Positions 37,159 to 64,000 of a DNA stretch of 64,000 nucleotides are shown piece after piece (the first letter of the stretch is position 1; each line of letters opens with the position of its first letter). The stretch comes from Erpobdella octoculata. Taxonomy: Eukaryota; Annelida; Clitellata; Hirudinida; Erpobdellidae. The notes beneath the pieces were generated by a model. The model was not told the DNA's origin and did no database searches. It saw only the letters and a list, made by a program, of their open reading frames with translations. A program made the translations under genes and the position numbers. The stretch is taken from contig OZ022242.1 in the NCBI GenBank assembly GCA_963978895.1, positions 37,329,573-37,393,572 of the forward strand. The letters are read 5' to 3'.

Positions 37159-40100
37159 CAATAGGAGAGTATAAAATAGTTTTCAACTCCTTGTAATTCA
37201 GTTAAATATGAGCAGTTAATAAAGCATGTAATCAATGAGCAGTCACTCTTAATTTAAACATCGAATCTTTTACTAACGGCGAAATCGACAAAGGCGACGG
37301 CATTTCTGCTCCCCTTTGAGTACATTCTCAGCTGTACGAAGCCCGGCACCCTTTGGGAGGAGGGGGGAAGCATAAACCAATTATCAAAATAATTAAAATA
37401 TTTGTTTAGATTACTTTATATAATATACAGTCGTAGTGCAAACAATTGCTAATGTTGCACAATGTCAATGTATAAGTTTGGTTGCTTATCTTTGCTTGTG
37501 TGCTTATGTTGTAAGTATAGGCGTGGTCTGTACGTTTAGTTTTTGTTGCTATATTATATACATACTGTAAAAGTCATCTAGAACGGCACCCTCATGAGCG
37601 GCTGCTAAGAGTAACGGACATTTTTCTTCGGAACGGAATTTCTTAAATCTGTATCTGACCTATATATAGGTAGCTTGTCTCCGAAGAACGGACAGATACG
37701 ATAAGCGGACACTTTTGCTTTTCTCGAGGGTGTCAGCTGTACAGGACTGTTACCGCATATTTAATGCTTCGTATTAATTAAATTACTCAAAACGCTGAAT
37801 TAACTAATCAATATTCTATTGAAACATTACTTAGCAAAAAGAGACTTCAGTTGTTCCTCGTCGCAGAACTCTCCCAGGTTGCTGACGAAGAGGGTCCAAG
37901 TCTCCGGGCAAGCCCCGAGCGCCACACCCCCCTCGCCCAGCTGATTATCGACCTCGAAGCAGCTTCCGTCAGCGGCAGGCTCCGTTTCTGTTTCAAGACC
38001 GCTGGCCGATTCGAACCGGAGGAGTCCACCGTAGGGGCTGTCGTAGGCGGCCAGGCAGCCGACCATCGGGCTCGCTCCCCCTCCCAGAGGCATCATACTG
38101 CCGGCACAGGCGTGGGAGGTCATGTCGATAGACTGGTCCATGAACGGAGTTCTGGCGGCTCTGTAAACGGGCGTGCTTGGATGGGGGGCCGGAGAGGCGA
38201 CCAGTGTGTGATGAAACTGTATTCGGACAAACGTTTTATTCAATCAATCGATCTGCTAATGATTGAGTGAACAAATTAATTAATTACCAAACAAATAAAC
38301 TTAATAAGATAAAACAATTAATTTATCTAGAATCGAATTTTTTTGCATGTAATAATTTGGACTTTCTTTTTGCTGACTTGGTGTGCTTTTTATAATCTTT
38401 TTATTTATTTATTTTTTTATTTCGATGCGCTACGAAATAGGCTACGATACAAGTTGGAAAATACATCTAAATCTAGAAACTATTTCCTCGGCTCAGAGCA
38501 CAATTCAGCGCTCAAAGTCGATTAGTTATAATTATTCAAACAAATTATAATTATTTATAATTATTCAAACAACGTAGCAATCTAAAACATATCATAATTA
38601 TAAATTATTATATTAAAATTATTCAGACAAATTATAATTATTTATAATTATTAAAACAACGTAGCAATCTAAAACATATCATAATTATAAATTATTATAT
38701 TATAATTATTCAGACAAATTGTAATTAGTTATAAATATTTAAACAACGTAGCAATCTAAAACATATTATAATTATAAATTATTATATTATAATTATTCAG
38801 ACAAATTATAATTATTTATAATTATTAAAACAACGTAGCAATCTAAAACATATCATAATTATAAATTATTATATTATAATTATTCAGACAAATTGTAATT
38901 AGTTATAAATATTCAAACAACGTAGCAATCTAAAACATATTATAATTATAAATTATTATATTATAATTATTCAAACAAATTGTAATTAGTTATAAATATT
39001 CAAACAACGTAGCAATCTAAAACATATTATAATTATAAATTATTATATTATAATTATTCAAACAAATTGTAATTAGTTATAAATATTCAAACAACGTAGC
39101 AATCTAAAACATATTATAGTTATAAATTATTATATTGTAATTATTCAAACAAATTATAATTATTTATAATTATTAAAACAACGTAGCAATCTAAAACATA
39201 TCATAATTATAAATTATTATATTATAATTATTCAGACAAATTGTAATTAGTTATAAATATTCAAACAACGTAGCAATCTAAAACATATTATAATTATAAA
39301 TTATTATATTATAATTATTCAAACAAATTGTAATTAGTTATAAATATTCAAACAACGTAGCAATCTAAAACATATTATAATTATAAATTATTATATTATA
39401 ATTATTCAAACAAATTGTAATTAGTTATAAATATTCAAACAACGTAGCAATCTAAAACATATTATAGTTATAAATTATTATATTGTAATTATTCAAACAA
39501 ATTATAATTATTTATAATTATTAAAACAACGTAGCAATCTAAAACATATCATAATTATAAATTATTATATTATAATTATTCAGACAAATTGTAATTAGTT
39601 ATAAATATTCAAACAACGTAGCAATCTAAAACATATTATAATTATAAATTATTATATTATAATTATTCAAACAACAATTATTCAATTATCTGAAACATAA
39701 ACCGGTAGAGAAACCGCTGGCAACGGCTGGTAGCTGTACGGTGTGTAGGAGGGACTGCTGACCCCGCTCATGACCCCCGAGTGGTGGTAAGCCAGATTGA
39801 TGGCAAATGGAGAGCAGACCATCTGGTTGGTACTCCACTGCCTGGTGGCTGGGACGAAGTTCGGCAGCAGCTGAGCGGAGTTGTACTCTGAAAGTGTCGA
39901 GCGCAAACTTCATTTCATCTCCCATCAAAGTATAACGCATTGAAATAGTTTAATTTGAACTTTTTAATTTATCTATAAAAGCATCGGGCTAGAAATTGCT
40001 GCAAGTGAAACGTCCCAAAAAAAGCTAGTTGAATAAATAAATAAAAACACGTTCCATCGTGAAAATTTAAAGTTCAATAAATAAATAAATAAATAAAACA

Positions 40101-41834
40101 TCCAGAGCTCATCCTAGCGCAGTTCCACTCATCACCTCTGATCGGGTACGGAGACCGAGAATAGGCTGGAGTTCGGAAACATGACGGATTGAAGAGCTGG
40201 CGTGAGATTCTGTTGGACTTTCTCGTGTTGCTCTTGGCGAAGTCCAGACGTAGTGTACTCGAGTGGTTCGGATCCAGCTTGATTCCCTTGCAATTGGAAA
40301 ACAAAACACGCGTCTATTTATAGACATCTCAATAGCTTAAAAATCTACTTTATAGTAATTAATGCCTATATATATGTGAGCCTCGATGAAATTCTTAGGA
40401 ACAACCTGTGTCGATATTAACCAACTTAAACAGCATTTATTTCTAATTCAGTTAGCTAGGTTTTATAGCCAGTTACTGTTACGGATGTTTGTTATGTCAA
40501 TCTAAGCAGGTATTCGTGTAATTGTAATTGTAATACGACCAAACCTGAAGGGCCGTTCTTGCTGCCTCTGCTGTTCTTCTTGACATGAAAGTTACAAATC
40601 CAACTGGCTGTAAATTGAGATTACATAAACAGATTCGGTTTAACGTGAAAGAATTGAGTATCGGCTGGCTTGCAACAATAATGTTTTCCAAGCTGATATT
40701 TAAAAAACGGACGATAGATGGCGAACTATAATTATATTCATAGCTAATATGTAATTTGCTGGAAATTGATTTAATACAAGTAGATGTCTTTCAAACATAC
40801 CGTTGTTTGCTTGCCAAGTTTAGAACCTGTCTTGAGCAGAGAACTTTCGTAGCCCTGTGTCGAAAAGAAAAGAGGGAAAGCTGTTAAAGTTTTCTATGCG
40901 AAAAATTCGAAAATTCGATGTCACATTTAGTTTCTAAATTATAACCAAACGAACGCATGAATGAGGATAATCTTCTAACCTCGAAAGTTCTGAAGAGCAG
41001 GTAGAGCTCTCTTGGTTTCGTGTCCAACGGCAGGCCGCTGATGAACAGAGTCCTCACCTTTATTTAATGGCCAATTAGCTTTTTGAACACATCAACACAA
41101 CCTAAATCTTTAAAGTTCTGCTTATAGGATTGATTATACCCCTCAAAAAATCGGGGCAATTAACGAACTGGCAACTTCGGAGGTGTAAAAAGTTTGGTAG
41201 GTGAGCCATATCTAGGTTATTTCGGGATGGTATAGAGGTCGAAGTTTAAAAAAAAAAAGAATAATGTTCAGGCACTTAATGATGCAATAAAATCTAGAAC
41301 TACCTGATCTTCCACTGGTCTCCGGCAACCCATGTCGGCAGTCGGAGTCCACTCCATTTCGACTGAGCCGTCTTCGTCATCGGCACGCTCGAAGAGGTCA
41401 GAGAGGTCGGGGGTCGAGTCGAGTCTCATCCTCAGGTCACTGTCACTGTCACCTGAAAAGAAGGTTAACTGACTCGGTGTGTAAATACTAAAAGTTTCTA
41501 GTGCATTTTTTTTAGTTTTTTTTTCGGCTTGTGATTTCAACTTGTTATGTTCATGAAATAGTTAACCATAGACTAGCATCGGTTTTATATGGTAGGTACC
41601 AACCTGTCAATTGCTACTAAGCATAAACTATAATAGTTCAGAAAACCTTTTGTCGGTTTGATTCAAAAACCCACGTCGCAAAAAATCCGAGTTTCATTTA
41701 AAGGTTTAAGCGGTGAATTAAATTACATACGAAACGAAGCAATAAAGAATTAAATTCCATGCGATACTTTTTATTACATTTCAACTTCAAGTATTGAAAG
41801 ACCAGAACTCACTCAAGCTTGTATTCTCTTCCAT
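36711..41834 (-). CDS. mec-8: Two-RRM RNA-binding protein of the RBPMS / couch potato / MEC-8 family, complete, 11 exons
   Basis: Splicing/mRNA regulator family. Coding exons: 41834-41813, 41452-41304, 41057-40980, 40854-40801, 40607-40545, 40286-40136, 39887-39703, 38216-37831, 37350-37278, 37114-36998, 36770-36711; phases close to 445 residues. After an acidic N-terminus ([13 protein letters not shown]...), RRM1 begins [20 protein letters not shown] (RNP2) and carries [10 protein letters not shown] (RNP1) and [20 protein letters not shown], the hallmark RBPMS sequence. A Ser/Pro/Tyr-rich linker follows. RRM2 (about 340-422) has [12 protein letters not shown] and NAVAFVDFA. Two RRMs match nematode MEC-8 more than vertebrate RBPMS, which has one. 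The exon 7 donor (CCG|gtttat) was chosen by phase. Reading through it instead gives an early stop at 39682. Confidence 0.9.
37565..37755. mobile_element. TA-site MITE, copy 2 (RBPMS/MEC-8 intron 8)
   Basis: It shares with the element at 25578-25745 the sequences ctgtaaaagtc, gagcggctgctaagag, ggaacggaatttcttaaatc and cgaagaacggacagatacga. The right end is eroded. Confidence 0.72.
38528..39676. repeat. 87-bp satellite with 348-bp higher-order repeat (RBPMS/MEC-8 intron 7)
   Basis: The marker aacgtagcaatct recurs at 38571, 38658, 38745, 38832 and every 87 bp to 39615, with no indel across 13 units. Variants at fixed sites (cagac/caaac, ttataattatt/ttgtaattagt, tcataatt/ttatagtt) show that the four units from 38832 are repeated as a block from 39180 and begin again at 39528. 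The array starts about 26 bp after the exon 7 donor. Confidence 0.95.
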
Positions 41835-42365
41835 TTTTCCGAAAGTTTTCCAAGTTGAAAGTTCCAACTTAGAAAACACAACTTTCGTCCACTCCAAGAC
41901 GTTCAGCTAGAGTTCATTTATAACGTCAACCTATAACCTTTTCAACTTTAACTTTTGACTCTTATTCTTTTCGCGGAGTTTAAAAAAAAGTTTGCTTTTC
42001 TATTAAGTTGAAACGCGAGAAGAAATTTCAGCTCGTATACGTCGCCTGGCGCAATAGCTCGTGCAAGGTAGCGATCACCTGTGAACTCGTGAACTGTACA
42101 CTACCTGTGAGCTGCTAAGGTCGCGTAAGTTTTCGTTGGTGATGCGTAGTAGGGGAGTGCTGTACTAAATGGCCACCTTTTTTCACACTCGTATTCAACT
42201 CGATTATGTACAAGAAAACTATAAGTATTAGAATAAAACTTGCTTTAAATAATCAACTCACATTTATATCACTATCAAATAATGTGCATCAAGATTTTTA
42301 TAACTTTTACAGTTAAAAAAAACGCTTAATAACGCAACCTCTTCTAAAAAATCAACGTGGCCATT

Positions 42366-42480
42366 CAGTACAGCATGGTAGTACTGAATGGCCACCCTCT
42401 AGTACTGAATGGTCACCCTCTAGTACTGAATGGTCACCCTCTGGTACTGAATGGCCACCCTCTAGTACTGAATGGTCACT
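42366..42480. repeat. 21-bp minisatellite
   Basis: Five to six units of tagtactgaatggtcaccctc upstream of the RBPMS/MEC-8-like gene. The apparent peptide repeat (VLNGHPL) is not supported as coding. Confidence 0.8.
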
Positions 42481-42732
42481 GGTCAGATTCTCTTCAAAAA
42501 CGTTGCAATCTTCGTAATTGTTTGGCAAAATGTTTATAGTTTATATATAAGTCTTTATTTCGGTTAATTAAAAATATTTATGGACGCAATTTTAGCTTTA
42601 ATTCCTGGTTTGCTTGATTATTATAATGTGTTCATTTCTTTGTTCAATTTCTAAAAAATTAAATTTTATATTCTAATAAAAATTGTATTTTAATCTATTT
42701 TAATTGTAGTTTAAACCTAACCCTAACGTATG

Positions 42733-42833
<101 letters not shown>

Positions 42834-43427
42834 TTATAGGTTGGGGGGAGGGAAAGGCAGCGGGCTTCAAGGGGCTCCAAATTTTGATAAATTGTAAAAA
42901 AAATTATAATAAGCACAGTGCCGTAGTTACCACACTCTAAACCCCCGGTCTGAGGCACCAGGTTTCAAGAGGTCTCCAAATCATGGTGAATTATTTTTAT
43001 TATAACTTTATAATAATCATCGCTTCTGTTTATATTTCCGTAAAAGCTCGTTCGTGTATATTACGCTCATCACTCACTCATTCATTCACTCCGGAACGCT
43101 CTTACTTTATGTATCGCCAAAGCAAGTCAAGCAAGTACACAACTGGTTCACTGTAATCAGCTTATATACGTTATTGACGTAACAATTCCGTAACTGAGAT
43201 TGAAATTTGAATTAATCACTATCGCATCTTTACTATATACATTTTATATACTATAATAATCATTTCTTTGCTAAACGTCCTTTCTCCTAGTCTGTTCTCT
43301 TTCTCTGGAACTCTCTATTAACTCTAAATCACCTATACTGTCTTCCGTCGTGGATTGAAAACATTTCTCTTTCATCAGCTCATTACAAAGAGTTTCGCAC
43401 GCCACGCAAATAGCACTATATAAATTT

Positions 43428-43662
<235 letters not shown>

Positions 43663-43811
43663 CGTCGTCTACGACAACCATAACGACAATACGCCCATTG
43701 TTTAAGATACAACGCTAACGACTTGATTGATGCAAAACAATAAACAACGCCAAACATCGGTAAGTCAACAAACTAGTTGAATGCGACGCCAAAGTGTGTC
43801 ATTTAAGTACG

Positions 43812-43986
43812 ACGTCGAGTACAATGTCAAGTACAATTCCAGACGATAATGTCAAGTACAATTCCAGACGACAATGTCAAGTACAATTCCAGACGATAAT
43901 GTCAAGTACAATTCCAGACGACAATGTCAAGTACAATTCCAGACGACAATGTCAAGTACAATTCCAGACGACAATGTCAAGTACAC
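43812..43986. repeat. 25-bp minisatellite
   Basis: Seven units of acaatgtcaagtacaattcc plus agacg with a single a/t variant. Intergenic, beyond the 3' end of PDE4. Confidence 0.9.
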
Positions 43987-44985
43987 TGCCCCGAGAGATG
44001 AAGTCACTCGAGCGCCACAACTAGGTGGAGCCAGGAAAGAGTTAAAGACAGACAAAAAATTGGAAAATATTTAAAAAATACACAACGAAACGGAATTTCC
44101 TATCAGCGACATCCATCCGGCGGCTTGCCATGAGTGAAGAAGGTAAACCAGTTTTCAGTCGCTACCAATTTAGGATAGAATACAGTTTAGTTTGTTGTTT
44201 GTGTAATGTATTTTACTAAATAAAAGCTTAGGTAATCTTTCAATTTGTGGGAAAAAAAACAAAAAACCATAAGGGAAATTTAGATGAAATATTCGAAATA
44301 AGAAAAAGATTATGGATTAACATGAACAACTTAAAAAATTAATTGTTCTTTTTAATTACATAACAGATTGTTAATCTAATTATTAATTATATCTTTAGAT
44401 TTCCAGCTTGTATAGGAGTTTTTCGTACACTTTTCATCTAGTAGTTACTGAATTATCAATCATGAAAATCAAGGTAGTCGCTGAAATTGCTACATCGCTG
44501 TCACAGCATACCGCTGTATATAATGTCACACCAATATAATGTCACACCAATGTCATGTTACATCGCTGGAATGTCACAGCGCTTAAAGTGTCATCCTCAT
44601 TATTATTAACGCTTTCAACCATGTAAGAATCACATAATAAGCAAATAAGCAAATAAATAAATATATATATATATTTATATATTTATACATATATGTAAAT
44701 ATAAATATCGAGAAATATATGTATATATAGAAGAAATATCGATAGCAAAAATAGAAAATCCAAATTTGAAGAGAAGAAACCGTTTCAACAACAAAAACAA
44801 CATAAACAACATCACAAACAACAACAACAACACGATAAACAACAGCGAAAACCAAAAACACGTTTCCACGTAGATGACGAAAATAAATTAAGGAAAATCT
44901 TCCATGTCGTGTTCAAACATGGCGGACAGTGCTCCAGAGATGCTCCAGGTGAGCACCTTGACCTTGACCTTGACCTTAAGCAGCC

Positions 44986-63201
<18,216 letters not shown>

Positions 63202-63479
63202 CTTTCTAAAACAATTTTTTTATTTTTAAAATTAATTATCCAGAAATAAATAAATTAGGAGAAAAAAAATAATTTGATTTTAAAAAATGTTATTGCACAG
63301 CCTATTTTAAGTTTTATAATTCGCTATAATTCAAGGAGCACTTGCGACTTATCAACTTCCTATCATTCTCTCGGACTCATTTTCCCGTTAATTATAGAAA
63401 TTCTGCATCACTTTGACCGCTATTCGATTGAATACAAATTTATTGCAAAAAAAAGTTTTGCACATTAATGCTTAATCAA

Positions 63480-63840
63480 GTGTTGTATGTCATTTTGCTA
63501 TGGTCAATTCGTCACATATCAGTGCATGTACGTAACAATTTTGCTATGGTCACTTGGTCACATTTTCGAGCATATGACATTTTTGTCATGGCCACTTGGT
63601 CACATAAAAACATGTAAAAGTTACACCATAACCACTTAGTCACATTTCAGGGCATGCAGCATATTTGCTATGGTAACTTGGTCATTAGTCACTTACAGAA
63701 CATGTAACATTTTCGCTATGATCATTATGATTATTTGGTCACATTTTAGAGCATATGCAATTTTCACTATGATCACTTTTTTCAGACCATGTGATTAAGT
63801 CAACGCGATCACTTTCTAGAACGTGTGATCATGTGACGAC
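63480..63840. repeat. Diverged minisatellite (PDE4 intron)
   Basis: About nine units of irregular 35-50 bp based on ttttgctatggtcacttggt, cacattt, agcatgt. Non-coding. Confidence 0.75.
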
Positions 63841-64000
63841 TTTTTCCTCCTCGTTTACCAGCACAGAAACAAACAAAAGATTAATTTCTTCAATCGTAAA
63901 ACAAGCTTATTTCAATCACTAAAAATCGCTTTAAAAAATGAATTCAGTAAAATATAATCCCCCCCCCCCATGTCCCTCATTAATTATGCAGCTGGCTAGC

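Noticed and set aside
42357..42539. 60-codon repeat ORF (VLNGHPL units)
   Set aside because: A 21-bp minisatellite frame with no splice or promoter context.
63480..63840. Regularly spaced repeats resembling a CRISPR array
   Set aside because: Units are diverged and contiguous with no unique spacers, and the context is a eukaryotic intron. The same applies to the 18-34-bp arrays elsewhere.

Overview
This is an AT-rich nuclear window from an animal. Genes are split by small to large introns with GT-AG junctions, and non-coding space is crowded with microsatellites, minisatellites, tRNA-derived SINEs and short non-autonomous DNA transposons. The gene set (GH27 galactosidase, ethanolamine kinase, two-RRM RBPMS/MEC-8 protein, dunce-type PDE4) and the degenerate CCCTAA blocks fit a lophotrochozoan invertebrate such as a mollusc. 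That placement is inference, because nothing here is taxon-diagnostic. There is no operon logic, no rRNA, no CRISPR, and no complete autonomous transposon.

Layout. 1-7.2 kb (+): two terminal coding exons (702-887 and 6990-7184) that start in the same phase with similar residues, so they look like alternative last exons of one gene whose body lies left of the window. Between them are a transposon with a telomere-like core, a SINE, a small hAT-like MITE and a 729-bp pure GTA array. 7.2-14.2 kb: no convincing gene; MITEs and a 1.2-kb compound inverted-repeat element. 14.2-18.2 kb (+): complete seven-exon GH27 alpha-galactosidase/alpha-N-acetylgalactosaminidase gene. 18.7-20.7 kb: minisatellites, including one built on the POU octamer. 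20.7-25.0 kb (-): complete six-exon gene for an arrestin-fold protein with two C-terminal membrane helices, the most unusual protein here. 25-28.3 kb: a TA-flanked MITE and CAT arrays. 28.4-29.2 kb (-): intronless gene for a small mucin-like, probably GPI-anchored protein, overlapped at its start codon by an upstream ORF. 29.7-33.3 kb (-): complete seven-exon ethanolamine kinase. 33.3-36.7 kb: repeats and a decayed coding fragment. 36.7-41.8 kb (-): complete eleven-exon RBPMS/MEC-8-type RNA-binding protein, with an 87-bp satellite in one intron. 45-63.2 kb (-): the 3' twelve coding exons of a PDE4 gene (UCR2, linker, catalytic domain); its 5' part lies beyond the right edge.

Exon boundaries were derived by hand from reading frame, splice-site dinucleotides and phase continuity. 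In all five multi-exon genes the phases close without a frameshift. The genes are not a functional cluster: they cover lysosomal glycoside breakdown, phosphatidylethanolamine synthesis, RNA processing and cAMP breakdown. A recurring feature is tandem arrays lying within about 7-35 bp of splice sites.
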